From positions 110,060,606 through 110,124,605 of the forward strand of contig NC_090746.1 of assembly GCF_036898095.1 (NCBI RefSeq): 64,000 bases of DNA. Reading direction: 5' to 3'. Made by a program: the position numbers and the translations under genes. The notes under the pieces are model-generated. The model searched no databases, had not been told where the DNA came from, and saw only the letters and a list, made by a program, of their open reading frames with translations. This DNA comes from Palaemon carinicauda. Its lineage: Eukaryota > Arthropoda > Malacostraca > Decapoda > Palaemonidae. Within the stretch, counting starts at the first letter, position 1, and each line of letters opens with the position of its first letter. Shown in pieces: positions 26,801 to 37,345 of this stretch.

Positions 26801-27439
26801 ATGCCCTCTCCAATTTCACCTAAACCATTGGAACAAGGAGAAGGGCTTAGAGAGTATCTCTTTCCCAATCTCCAACCCAGTCTAGACATGTCTGACTTGG
26901 TGGGACAGCAACATCAGACTTCGAGAAGGTCTTTCTCTTGCGATCAAGAACCCAAACCATGTGTTGTATTCAGATGCTTCGGTTTTGGGTTAGGGAGCTC
27001 CACTGGACAGTCTGGAATGCTCGGGTCTTTGATCCACGGATCAGAAGGAACTCCATTTAAGGCAAGTAACATCTCTCCTTTGGCGAGATTTGTGCAAGGA
27101 AAAATGAATGTCTTGGCGGACTGCCTCAGCAGAAGAGGACAAGTCATCTCCATGGAGTGGACGTTGCATAAGACTGTGTGCGAGAAGCTATGGATGACAT
27201 GGGGTCAACCCACCATAGATCTTTTTGCGACTTCTCTGACAAAGAGGCTCTCAACTTACTGCTTTCCAGTTCCAGATCCAGAGGCAGCCCACATATACGC
27301 TTTCCTGCTGGACTGGTCTCACCTGGACGTTTATGCCTTTCCACCTTTCAAGATCCTAAACAAGGTGCTGCAGAAGTTCACCTCTCACGAAGGGACCAGG
27401 TTGACATTGGTTGCTCCACTCTGGCCCGCGAGAGAGTGA
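26801..27439 (+). pseudogene. E-D RNase H / methyltransferase-like region
   Basis: An ORF of 212 codons. It carries part of RNase H, then the FVQGKMNVLADCLSRRGQ motif, and then a block WGQPTIDLFATSLTKRLSTY, DAFLLDWSHLDVYAFPPFKI. Compared with E-E and E-F, the RNase H segment with the SDNTT catalytic motif is deleted. The DLFA...AFPPF block occupies the place where DIRS elements carry a Dam-like N6-adenine methyltransferase; the FPPF motif may be a relic of an NPPY/F-type motif. That assignment is an inference. Confidence 0.75.
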
Positions 27440-27599
27440 TTCACAGAGGTACTTCTATGGCTGGTAGATGTTCCAAGAAGTCTGCCGTTACGGATGGATC
27501 TCTTGCGACAGCCTCACGTAAAGAGATTTTATCAAAGCCTCCCCACGCTTCGTCTAACTGCCTTCAGTCTATCGAAAGACTCTTGAGCTCGAGGGTTTT

Positions 27600-28640
27600 C
27601 GAAGGAGGCAGCTAGAGCGATCGCGAGGGCTAGAAGATCCTCTACCATCAGGATCTATCAGTCGAAATGGGAGGTATTTAGAGACTGGTGCAAGTCCTCC
27701 TCTATTTCCTCTTCCAGTACCTCTGTAGCCCAAATTGCGGACTTTCTCCTGCATCTGAGAAATGTTCGCTCCCTCTCTGCTCCCACTATTAAAGGCTACA
27801 GGAGCATGTTGGCGTCTTGTTTTCAGACATAGAGGCTTGGATCTGTCAAATAACAAGGATCTCCAAGATCTCCTTAAGTCCTTCGAGACCTCTAAGGAGC
27901 GTCGTATGTCAACTCCCGCTTGGAACTTAGACGTGGTCCTAAGGTTCCTAATGTCGGACAGGTTGGAGCCATTGCATTCAGCCTACCTGAAGGATCTCAC
28001 CCTCAAGACGCTTTTTTTGGTGTGCTTGGCTTCGGCTAAAAGGGTCAGTGAGATCCATGCTTTTAGTAAGAACATCGGCTTCTCTACAAATAAAGCTACA
28101 TGTTCGCTTCAACTTGGTTTTTTGGCCAAGAACGAACTGCCTTCTCGTCCTTGGCCTAAATCTTTTGAAATACCTAGTCTGTCAGAAATCTTAGGTAACG
28201 AAGTTGAAAGAGTGCTGTGCCCCGTTAGAGCTCTTAAGTTTTACTTAGCTCGAACTAAACCACTACGAGGTGGTTCTGAGGCCTTATGGTGCTCCGTTAA
28301 GAAGCCCTCATTGCCCATGTCTAAAAATGCGTTATCGTACTTTATTAGACTTTTAATCCGGGAGGCACATTCTCATTTAAATGAGAAAGATCGTTGTTTG
28401 CTTAAGGTCAAGACGCACGAAGTGAGAGCGATAGCAACTTCGGTGCCTTTAAGCAAAACAGGTCTCTTCGAAGTATTATGGACGCGACCTTTTGGAGGAG
28501 CAAGTCGGTGTTCGCTTCATTTTACTTAAAAGACGTCCAGACTCTTTATGAGGACTGCTACACCCTGGGTCCATTCGTTGCAGCGAGTGCAGTAGTGGGT
28601 GAGGGTTCTACCACTACATTCCCTTAATCCCAATATCCTT
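27600..28640 (+). pseudogene. E-D tyrosine recombinase, frameshifted
   Basis: The main frame (27762-28529) contains CLASAKRVSEIHAFSKNIGF, with the first catalytic Arg, and later KTHEVRAIATS, the HxxR motif. The N-terminal part (ARARRSSTIRIYQSKWEVF type, 27610-27760) and the C-terminal part with the nucleophilic Tyr (FASFYLKDVQTLYE type, about 28500-28550) are in other frames. A one-base loss near 28442 explains the 3' shift by comparison with E-E. The enzyme class integrates circular cDNA without target duplications. This copy is inactive. Confidence 0.88.
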
Positions 28641-29014
28641 TTAATCTTCTCTTGAAATGTTTTTAATCTTGTCTTGGGTTGTACGGAAGACTAGGAAGTC
28701 TTTCGCATCCTTTTTGATTTGGTGGGTGGTCAAATGTTGTTTCTTGAGAGCGCCCAGATTAAGGGTATTGATGAGGTCCTGTTATAGGGGTGTTCGCCCT
28801 GGATATAACAGCTCCTGGGAGTCTTTCAGCATCCTGAGAGGATGGCTGGGCTTCGTGAGGAAAGCGGACTAATGAGGCAGAGTAATAATCAGAGTCTGCT
28901 TCCTTACCAGGTACCTATACTTAAGTCTGTTTTTTGAATAATTGTTAAAAACTCTAAGCATATACGCCTTTATTGTATTAATACTGGTCTCTACCCACCA
29001 CCATGGGTGTGAAT

Positions 29015-29110
29015 CAGCTATTATATATTCACCGGCTAAGTTTAATATTTAAAAATTATATTTTGATTATAAAATAAATTTTTGAATATACTTACCCGGT
29101 GAATATATAA
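29015..29110. repeat. E-D internal complementary region
   Basis: CAGCTATTATATATTCACCG plus GCTAAGTTTAATATTT is the complement of the left outer end; TAAATTTTTGAATATACTTA plus CCCGG is the complement of the right outer end. The two halves abut at the AAAAATT sequence, which reproduces the circle junction. Confidence 0.9.
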
Positions 29111-29153
29111 ATTAAAGGCCCTCCCTTCCTCCCCGATAGAGACCTAGGGGACT

Positions 29154-29300
29154 GAGAAGAACTGGAGATGTTTACAAGTATATGCGGTATCTGGCCGATA
29201 GTCGGCGCTGGTGGGCACACCCGCAACCTTCACGGCGATCGCTCGCGAGTTTTTGGAATCTGTCGAACCGTCGGAGACGTCAGCTATTATATATTCACCG
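29154..29300. repeat. E-D right inverted terminal repeat
   Basis: Inverted partner of 22866-23013. The outer edge reads CACCGGGTAAGTATATTC, which contains a consensus splice donor (GGTAAGT) on the + strand. Confidence 0.93.
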
Positions 29301-29346
29301 GGTAAGTATATTCAAAAATTTATTTTATAATCAAAATATCATTTTT

Positions 29347-32240
29347 CACCTTTGTTGAACGATTCCTTTCGGGGTCTTCGTTCTTTCTTTAGTGTTCATT
29401 CATTTTTAAATTACATAATTACATAGTTACATAATTATAATTGTTATAATTCTGTGTTGGTTACAGCTCTCCTTCCGTGAGTTTAAGTGGTTGTGAGGGC
29501 ACGTGCCTGTTGTGTAATTCTTGTGTTCCTTTCCCTCGGGATTCCTCTTCGGAGCCTTCCCGGGGGAATGAATGTTAACTAATGATTTTTGTTTAATTTT
29601 TCACAGTTACCGATCTAGTTCGTTTCTGTAATGTGACAACGGAGTGATTTGTCTTGTTGAGGCCTGGGGATTCGGCTGTTGCTGCCTCCCCTATAGATCT
29701 TCGTCAGGGGCGCGTCTCCTTCTCCTGGAAGTACTCCCGTGATGATTGACAGCTCTCCAGTTCATTTTAGAACACTTAGGAGGCTCGCCTCCTTTGGTGG
29801 GTAACTTTCCTTCCGAGGGAAGTTTTTCCTGTCCAGGCTTGAGTTTCTCCCCTTTTGGGGGGTTCTTCTCTTGCCTTTTTTTCGTGCGACTATGCTCTTG
29901 GTGCTGAGCGGTCGCACCTGCAGTTACGCTCAAGGGGCTGGGCAACTGCAGGAGCCCCTCTTCGGAGGATTGCTCCTTTTAGGTCACTGGCTGACCCGTC
30001 TCTTCTACGAAGTGTTTCTCTTTCGTTCGCGAGAGAGTACACTCATAGAGACTCCTCTTCGGAGGACTCTTTTGCAGTTGTTGCTGTTGGCCGCCTTCGC
30101 CGTAAGGCTCACCGTCCGCTACGTCGTAAGGGCCTCCCATCTCCCTATAAGGGTGCTAAGAGGCGCCTTTTTGAATCTCCGTATGCAGCCTACAACTCCT
30201 CCTTCTTGATCTTCCGCCCCTGGTGCAGATGGACAGCAGTCTGACCTCGTCTTCCGACGGGCATCGGTCTTCCCGACGAACAACGGTCTTCCGACGGACA
30301 TCAGTCTCCCGACGGACAGACAACGGTCTTCCGACGGACATCAGCTCTCGACGGACAACTATCCCTTCGGGGCAAAGGGTTGCCTCCCACGGGGGTTCTT
30401 CCCTTGCATACAGGGTTCCCCTGCACGCCCTTCTGCAGTGTTCTCTCCTGCTCAGTGTTAGCGCACAGGCGCTCTCCTGCTCATCAGCGCTTTCCTGATC
30501 GCTAGCGCTCTCCTGTTCGCCAGCGCTCTCCTGTTCGCCAGCGCTCTCCTGTTCGTCAGCGCTCTCCTGATGATCATCTCTGCTGTTCCTGTTGGTTCCT
30601 GTTACGCGCCCTGTGTGCCCACGTTCGCCCTCGCGATCTAGAACTTCGGTTCAGGTCTTGGACAAGGTCTCTTCTTCTACGCACAGGCTTCCACGCGTTG
30701 CCTTCTGCTCGCCAGCGATCACCAGCTCGCCAGCGACCACAGATGCGTCAACGTTCGCCTGCTCGTCAGAGATCTCCTACGCGTCAACGATCGCCATCGA
30801 TCTGCCACGCGTGTCAGTTCCCCTGGACACCATCAGTAGCGATCTAGCGCTCGCCTGCTGTGGACCACGATCTCCAGTAGCTGAGTCTTTCCGTAGATCT
30901 TCCTCCTGCTTGCCAGCGCTCACCTTTACTTCTGTCCTGCTGTGCGCCAGCTTTCTTCAATCGCCAGCGCACATCTGCGCGCCCTTTTCTGCCACGCACC
31001 AATGGGCGCCAACGGTTTTTTCTGACCGTCTAGGATCGCCTGATTAACAGCTTGCTTCAGCGCTCACCTTCCTGATGCACCTGCGCACCTTCTGTTAGTG
31101 CGATGCGCGCTAACCATCACTAGTCTCTTACGCGTTAGCGATCGCCTACGCGCCCGCGCGATTCTCCGCCTGCGCGCTAGCGTTTTGTTAACGCACCACC
31201 GCTCGCCAACGCTCCGTCGCTTGCCGACGCGCCATTGCTTGCCAACGCGCCTTCACTCGCCTACGGGCCATCGCTTGCCAGAACACGCCATCGCTCGTCA
31301 ACGCGCCATCGCCCGCCTACGCGCCATCGGTCTCCCGACCGCCTGCGCTCGCCCGCGCGACTGCACGCCTACGCTCCTACGCTCGCCCGCGCGACTGCAC
31401 GCCTGCGCGCCTACGCTCCTACGCTCGCCCGCGCGACTGCACGCCTGCGCGCCTACGCTCCTACGCTCATGTGCGACCTCGCACATGCGCTCCAATGTTC
31501 GCCCGCGCGCGAACCAACGGGGTTCCGTCGCGCGGACCGACGGGGCTCCGTCGCGCGGACCGACGGGGCTCCGTCGCGCGGACCGACGGGGCTCCGTCGC
31601 GCGGACCGACGGGGCTCCGTCGCGCGGACCGACGGGGCTCCGTCGCGCGGACCGACGGGGCTCCGTCGCGCGGACCGACGGTGCTCCGTCGCGCGGACCG
31701 ACGGGGTTCCCTCGCGCGAACGTCGGCTTGATTCCTGCAGTATCCATTGCTCGCCTACGGGTCATCGCTCGCGGACCACCAGCTCTCGCCCTTCCTACCA
31801 CGCTCGCCCTCCTTCTGCGCTCCTTCGCGCACTTTCGTTTGCGTTCCTGCGTGCCCGCGCATGGGCGCTTCCACGTTCGGCAGCGCGCAAACCATTGATT
31901 TAACATCGCGCCAGGGCGATTGCGACCGCGATTCCCGTTGGGGTTTCGCAGCATGACCAGCCTGGCGAGTCTTCTGGAGCGTATTTCCAGAACACGGCCT
32001 CACCCCGTAAACGCAGAGCATGGCACATGCAAGAGTAGGAAGAATCTTCAGGGAGGTCTGAGCAACATTCTTCTTTCCAGAACCTGGGTTAGCCCTTACC
32101 CGTCATTCCCTGGAGGGGTTTTGCCGGGGAGCTTTCCGTTCGAGATTTCTCCATCGGCCAAGGGGTGACTGGTTTACCCCTTCCTCTTCTCCATCTCGTG
32201 AAAGGGGCTTACCAGGTCCTTTGTTCAAGGAAGCTACAGG
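29347..32240 (+). pseudogene. E-C gag-like region, GC-rich with tandem repeats
   Basis: This is E-C sequence resuming after E-D. It includes a GC-rich stretch (about 30200-31900) with nested short repeats: CGACGGACATCAGTCTCC-type (30250-30350), CCAGCGCTCTCCTGTTCG-type (30460-30570), TACGCTCGCCCGCGCGACTG-type (31375-31470) and a 23 bp array (31530-31725). Long ORFs on both strands (for example 31098-31898 and its antisense partner) are produced by these repeats. The position corresponds to gag in related copies. Whether any part ever encoded protein is uncertain. Confidence 0.5.
31530..31725. repeat. 23 bp GC-rich tandem array, ~8 copies
   Basis: The unit contains GCGCGGACCGACGGGGCTCC and then GTC. 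Because 23 is not a multiple of 3, the unit cycles through all frames, and the three sense frames all read a 23-residue repeat (PSRGPTGLRRADRRGSVART class) without stops. The units are nearly identical, so the array expanded recently. Confidence 0.95.
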
Positions 32241-32246
32241 AAGTTC

Positions 32247-32597
32247 ATGGGTACTTTCCTCCTCTCGGGCTCAAGCATCTTGGCGTTTCGTCGCCAAGTT
32301 TCGAACTTGCGGGCAAGCTCGATGTTGGACCATCTCGGCCTGGATCCTGAAGGTTATCCAACATACTGTACCTTGGATCCTGGCCCTCCTCCGTCACGCC
32401 GCCCTAGAGCGCACGATGTCAGGGGCATCGCTACGTCCCTGGCATTCAAGAGAAATTTCTCTGTGACGCAGGTTTTGCAAGCTGGGGTGTGGAAGCGCCA
32501 GACGACGTTCACAGCCCACTACCTGCAGGACGTGACCCACAGGAGCTTCGATACATTCTCTATTGGCCCTGTGGTGGCTGCACAACAACTGGTCTAA
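32247..32597 (+). pseudogene. E-C tyrosine recombinase C-terminus
   Basis: The last 60 or so residues match the recombinase tail of the other copies: RAHDVRGIATSLAFKR (HxxR motif at residues 56-59 of this frame), then FTAHYLQDVTHRSFDTFSIG with the candidate nucleophilic Tyr at residue 92, ending PVVAAQQLV. Upstream catalytic segments (first Arg) are absent, so this is an inactive fragment left by internal deletion. It is followed by a 480 bp trailer and the internal complementary region. Confidence 0.85.
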
Positions 32598-33072
32598 CCT
32601 CAGGCTCCTTAATGGAGAGGTAGCAGAAGGTTGGGGGCATTGTTACCCGGTTTTAGTCTGCGTGATTGAAAGAGTATGTCTGGCCCTTACTTCTTTCTTC
32701 ATTCCTTCATTCTCCCCTCCCTTGGGGAAAGCAGCATCCTGGTCTCTGCATAGCTGACCTAAACCATGCTCCCTTGTGCTCCTAGTATTAACTATGATAC
32801 TGTTTGCGTCCCCCATACCCTGACGAGGTGGTATTGGGAACGTCCTAGCTTAGATTTCTATCTAAAGAACTCCAGGTCAACTTCCTAGGACGAGTCACAA
32901 CTTCCTCCATACACAACTTATGTAGGCCGCACATCCGTAGCAAGCTTCGGAGAGTGCGAGGTGCAGGGACCCCCTTTCTCGAGTGCTGCTCACTCGGTTT
33001 TCGGGTCCCCGGGTAAAGCCAAAGCCAGTAAGGCTGGGGACTTTCCGCCCTTCCTAAGGGGTAAGTCACCCT

Positions 33073-33169
33073 ATGTAAATAGCGTGGTTTGTATTTCGGT
33101 TACGGAACAAATGACAAATTCGGAAATAATTTGTATTTTTCCTAACCATACAAACCTTAGCTATTTACA
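33073..33169. repeat. E-C internal complementary region
   Basis: GCGTGGTTTGTATTTCGGTT plus ACGGAACAAA is a perfect complement of the element's left end at 22236-22268. The following TAATTTGTATTTTTCCTAAC plus CATACAAACC is the complement of the right end at 33374-33405. Confidence 0.92.
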
Positions 33170-33487
33170 CATTTGCCTGCCAGCCCTGTCCCCCAAGTCA
33201 AGTCCTACCTCTAAGTGAAGTAGACAACTCACAGGTGTGTGGGGGGGGGGAGAGGGGTAACAAGCTACCCCTTCCCTACCCCCTGCTAACTAGCGGGGGG
33301 TAGTTAACCCTCGTTAAAAACTTAGTGGCTCGTCATTTCAGCTACACTGAAAGTAAACCCTATGTAAATAGCTAAGGTTTGTATGGTTAGGAAAAATACA
33401 AATTATCTCCGAATTTGTCATATTCCTTCCTTTTATTATAACGAGAACTTCTGAACATGCATTTATGCTTTATTTGCATGAAAATAC

Positions 33488-35303
33488 TACTACTTCTTCT
33501 TCTTCTTCTTCTTTTTCTACATCTTTTCCCACTTCTATGTGGGGTCGATGTTTCTGTTCAGCGTTTTCCATCTACCTCTGTCCTACACTTCATCACTGGT
33601 TAATCCCTTTGATCGAAGGTCATCCTTGATACAGTCCATCCACTTTCGCTTTGGTCTCCTCGTTCCCTGTACCTCCATTTCCATCACTCTCCTCTCAATA
33701 TACTGTTCATCTCTTCTCATGACATGACCATACCACCTCAGTCTACTTTCTTGGATCTTATCTGATAGTTTTCTAACTCCTGTGGTACCCTTAATTACCT
33801 CATTCCGTATCTTATCTCTTCTTGTCACCCCACACATCCATCTCAACATTCTCATCTCTGCCACACATCCATCTTCTTCTCTTCTGTCTTCTTTATTGCC
33901 CACGTCTCCGCTCCATACATCATTGATGGTCTCACAACTGTCCTGTGTACTTTACCTTTCAACTTACCCCTATTTTCCTATCGCATAGTACTCCACACAA
34001 TTTTTTCCAATTCTTCCATCCTGCTTGTATTCTGTGGTTTATTTCTGCCCCCAGATCACCATCCTCTGCAACTATTGATCCTAAATACTTGAAATTTTCA
34101 ACTCTTTTCAATCTCTCTCCTTGTAAACTAACTTCCCCATTCTTGACATTTTTCAATCTCAAATACTCTGTCTTTTTCCTGCTGATCTTCAATCCTCTAT
34201 TTTCCATTTCTCTTCTCCACTCCTCCAGTTTCTCTTCTACTACCTCTTGCCTAGTGCTACACAGTATAACATCATCAGCAAAAAACATACACCAAGGAGA
34301 CTGATCTCTAATACCTTATGTTACTACATCCATGACCAGATCAAATAGGTAAGGGCTCAATACAGACCCCTGATGTAGTCCTACATTTACTGGGAAACTT
34401 TCTGTTAGGCCTATAGTGCTCTTAACATTTGCTTCTGCCCTCTCATACATATATTGAGTGATTCTTACGTATTTCTCAGGTACTCCCTTTTCTCTCATAC
34501 ATCTCCACAGCTCCTGACGTGGTACTCGATCGTATGCCTTCTCCATGTCAATAAAGACCATGTGTAAATGATCAACTTTATGCCTCTGTAGTTGCCACAT
34601 TCCTGGATGTCTCCCTTCTTCTTATAGATGGGAATGATTAGGCTTCTTCTCCATTCCTCTGGCATCTTTTCCTGATTGAAGATCTGCGTCAGGTCCCACA
34701 AGATATCTATGCCTTCCTCTCCAAGACTCTTCCATACCTCTACTGGTATATTATCCGGTCCTGCAGCTTTACTATTTTTCATCTTTACTGCTTGTTCTAC
34801 TTCTCTTCTTGTCACTCCTATGGTAACTGTCTCGTTTGGGAGTCCATCTTCAAATACTGTTCTTGGGTTCTCCTCATTCAATAATCCTTCAAAATAAGTT
34901 TCCCACCTTTTAATTTCATTCTCTTCTGTTAGAACTATACCATTGCTATCTTTTATTTGCCCTATCTGTGTCAGGTCTTTAGATGCAGCATCTCGGGCCT
35001 TAGAAATTTGTAATATTTTCTTCTCTCCTTCTGGTGTTTCCATCTCTTTATAAACTTCTTTTAATGTCTATACCTTTGCCTTTGCTACTGCTCTTCTTGC
35101 TTCTTTCTTTGCTTGTTTATAGTTTTCTTTATCCTGTTCTTCTCCTGATAGATTTTCCTTCTTCTTGGCGTCTTTCTTGGTTTTTACCCATTCTTGCATC
35201 TCATCATTCCACCACCATGATTCTTTATCATTTGGGGGTCTTCCTCCTGATGACTTTCCAAGTACTTCCTCACCGATCCTTAGAATCACTTTACTGTTGA
35301 TTT
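33488..35303 (-). mobile_element. RTE-clade-like LINE, 5'-truncated, antisense
   Basis: On the minus strand, the order of fragments is an N-terminal linker (35289-35068), RT fingers with AAGPDNIPVEVWKSLGEEG and GNYRGIKL (35043-34495), palm with FIDMEKAYDRVPR and GLHQGSVLSPYLFDLVMD (34600-34316), catalytic FADDVIL (34288), thumb with NFKYLGSIV, and the C-terminal RLRWYGHVMRRDE block (33903-33583). It ends in a short GAA/TAG repeat tail near 33490. No endonuclease remains. Fragments are in different frames, and part of the palm between GNYRGIKL and FIDME is deleted. The clade is inferred from the FADD and C-terminal motifs. Confidence 0.88.
33583..35300 (-). pseudogene. LINE reverse transcriptase ORF, broken
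   Basis: The coding part of the antisense LINE, read from 35300 down to 33583. At least three frame changes or stops are visible: after the KEARRAVAKAKV segment, at the deletion after GNYRGIKL, and between VMDVVT and MFFADDVIL. The family normally makes one polyprotein with endonuclease and RT that copies its own RNA at a nicked target. Here only RT and C-terminal sequence remain and no product is expected. Confidence 0.85.
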
Positions 35304-35485
35304 TTAATTTTATGGCTTATATGATGATGTAGAATCATTGGTATGTATTTAGGAGAGGTGTTTTGTATAAATGTTATCTGCAAAAGAATGCTTTATTAAT
35401 ATATATATTTTCCTTAATACTATATACAGTATGTATATATAGCTTTCTTAGCAGAATTTATAATACCCATACTTTACTTTTACAG

Positions 35486-35604
35486 TAGCAACGGTATAAT
35501 GTCTGCATCAGTTGAAAGTGAATCAAATATGTTAAGGAAGGAAGTTTCAAGTCTTAATCAAGAGATGAGTCAAGTATTGAAAAGAGCAAAAGATGCTGAA
35601 AGAG
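35486..35604 (+). CDS. GOLGA5: Golgin-84, coding exon 5
   Basis: The acceptor is TTTACTTTTACAG ending at 35485 and the donor GTAAGT at 35605. The first base completes a Ser codon, and the exon leaves in phase 1. It encodes SESNMLRKEVSSLNQEMSQV and LKRAKDAER, where heptad-spaced Leu/Val residues mark the start of the long coiled coil. The exon follows a 13.7 kb transposon-filled intron, but its splice sites are intact. Confidence 0.9.
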
Positions 35605-36322
35605 GTAAGTAACTTTTTAAATCCCTTATCTTCCAAAAGCAATAGAATGTATCTATATCCATATACACTTGATATAGGTTTAATCTGTCAAATGGTCATA
35701 TGAAAAAGAAAAGCATCAAGATATGTTTATTCAAAAGCAAATATATAGTAATTAATGGATTAGATTTATTAAGGGTTTATTCTTTACATATTAGGATTAT
35801 GTTTTTCATAAGTATGCATCCTAAGAGCATTTGGTATGGTCTCTGAAACTCATGGTATTTTATTCATCATCGTCATGAATATTTTTGTGTCCAGTTTCCC
35901 TTTAGGGGTTAGATGATGTAAGTTTTCTCTGCTCGCTTCTTTCTTGTTGTGCACTTTCTTAATGGTGCAGGTGTTCATTTTAATGTCATTCTGTCTTCTG
36001 ACTTGTCCTTATTGTGTTCCTTTTAACAGATTCAAGTTTATTTTTTATGGATTCTTCTTGATGGTTGACAGTGCATCAAATTTGGCTACTTTTGGAAATA
36101 AGTAACAGTAGCGATAATGATTGGCCCATAGCCACCTCTTGTATTTTTCTAATTTACCATTGAGGTATACTAGTTAATGATACTCAATTTTTTTCGTTAG
36201 CATTGTTCACAATTTTCTGTGTGTGCTGCAATACTAATAGAATTTTCAAGTTTGTTACTTTAGGTTCAGGATTACCAAAATGTGAATTTACTCTTTGATT
36301 CAATTTTTTTTTTTTTTTTCAG
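35605..36322. other. Golgin-84 intron 5
   Basis: AT-rich intron with a long T-run before the acceptor (36304-36319). No repeat or gene is recognised. Confidence 0.6.
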
Positions 36323-36423
36323 AAACTCATCAGCTGAGAGCTCAAGTTTCCGGATTACTAAATCAACAATCATCCAATGATCGATTGTTACGAGACTTAC
36401 AGCAAAGGGAAATGGATCATCAG
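36323..36423 (+). CDS. GOLGA5: Golgin-84, coding exon 6
   Basis: The acceptor is a poly-T tract and CAG ending at 36322; the donor is GTTAGG at 36424. It enters in phase 1 and leaves in phase 0. It encodes ETHQLRAQVSGLLNQQSSND and RLLRDLQQREMDHQ, predicted helix with Leu at heptad positions, a continuation of the golgin-84 coiled coil. Confidence 0.9.
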
Positions 36424-36592
36424 GTTAGGAATTTTATAGATTTCATTGAAGAGTATCAGTTAAATATTTGAGTTTGGTATTTTGCACAAGATTTTAACTA
36501 ATGTGTATTTGTTTGGGCAGATCTTTAAGTTACCTATTTACTGTAATTAAGCTGAAAATTTTAACTCGTATCTATCTTTTTCATTGAAATAG

Positions 36593-36711
36593 GAATCTTT
36601 GCGGGCTAAGGATAGTCAGTTAGCAGTGTTGAGGGTACGCCTACAGGAAAGTGATGACCAGATGAAAGTTAAAGAAAAAATTATTGGTAACTTAGAGGAA
36701 GAAAATAAAAG
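36593..36711 (+). CDS. GOLGA5: Golgin-84, coding exon 7
   Basis: The acceptor is TTGAAATAG ending at 36592 and the donor GTATGT at 36712. It enters in phase 0 and leaves in phase 2. It encodes ESLRAKDSQLAVLRVRLQES and KEKIIGNLEEENKR. The DSQLAVLRVRLQE segment resembles the conserved coiled-coil core of golgin-84 (KDSQLAVLKVRLQEAD type). Confidence 0.93.
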
Positions 36712-36889
36712 GTATGTTTATTAGTAATCCCTCCTTGAAGATTCTTATTATATTTTCTAGGTTGAGTACCACTTACAGTGTGCCTTAATTGGCAAGTTGT
36801 AGTTTGTACTGAAGGTTCTTTACATTATCCCCTTCGCCTAAGCTTTTTTTATTTCTTTCTTTTACTTTTTGCTTGTACCCGTTGCTCTC

Positions 36890-37345
36890 CTCATACTGTT
36901 CTTATGTCTCCAACTTCTGCTCTCCTCATACTGTTCTTATATCTCCAACTACTTCTGCTCTTCTCATACTATTCTTATGTCTCCAACTACTGCTCTCCTC
37001 ATACTGTTTTTATTGTCTCCAACTTCTGCTCTTCTCATACTCTTTTTATGTGTCCAAAATCTCCTGCTCTCCTCACACTGTTCTTATGTGCCCTACTTCT
37101 ACTCTCCCCATACTGTTCTTATGTGTCCAACTTCTGCTTTCCTCATATTGTTCTTATATCTCCAATTACTTCAGCTCTCTTCATACTGTTCTTATGTGTC
37201 CAACTTCTGCTCTTCTCATACTATTTTTGTCTCCATCTTCTGCTCTCCTCATACTGTTCTTATGTCTCCAACTACTTCTGGTTTCCTCATACTGTACTTG
37301 TCTCCAACTACTTCTGCTCTCCTCATACTGTACTTATGTCTCCAA
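36890..37345. repeat. 35-38 bp minisatellite in golgin-84 intron 7
   Basis: About 12 imperfect copies of a unit with CTCCTCATACTGTTCTTATG and TCTCCAACTACTTCTG. Unit length varies by 3 bp through the presence or absence of ACT. All three sense frames are open (up to 208 codons, rich in Ser, Leu, Cys and Tyr) because the unit lacks stops. It is not a gene. Confidence 0.93.

Larger units (their letters stand above)
22845..29346 (+). mobile_element. DIRS-like retrotransposon E-D (family 1), nested in E-C
   Basis: Inverted terminal repeats 22866-23013 and 29154-29300 differ at about one position over roughly 148 bp by eye. The sequence ATTTTT occurs at both junctions (22845-22850, 29341-29346), and no target duplication is seen, as expected for tyrosine-recombinase integration. 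The order is: leader without ORF (23014-24380), gag-like region (24400-25900), RT (26218-26560), RNase H and methyltransferase-like region (26801-27439), tyrosine recombinase (27600-28630), trailer, internal complementary region and right repeat. Frameshifts occur in RT and recombinase, and part of the RNase H core is deleted. Confidence 0.92.
22234..33421 (+). mobile_element. DIRS-like retrotransposon E-C (family 2), split by E-D
   Basis: Left end: TTTTGTTCCGTAACCGAAAT. Right end: GGTTTGTATGGTTAGGAAAA then CAAATTATCTCCGAATTTGT. The inverted repeats pair 22270-22440 with 33230-33375. The internal complementary region (33073-33169) contains a perfect complement of the left end and a near-perfect complement of the right end. 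The element is in two blocks, 22234-22844 and 29347-33421, separated by E-D. Without E-D it is about 4.7 kb. The RT, RNase H and most of the recombinase are missing; a GC-rich gag-like region and the recombinase C-terminus remain, so it is an internally deleted copy. Confidence 0.9.

Noticed and set aside
31098..31954. Overlapping ORFs of over 200 codons on both strands
   Set aside because: They arise from stop-free GC-rich tandem repeats in E-C; no domain or motif is recognisable and all frames are open.
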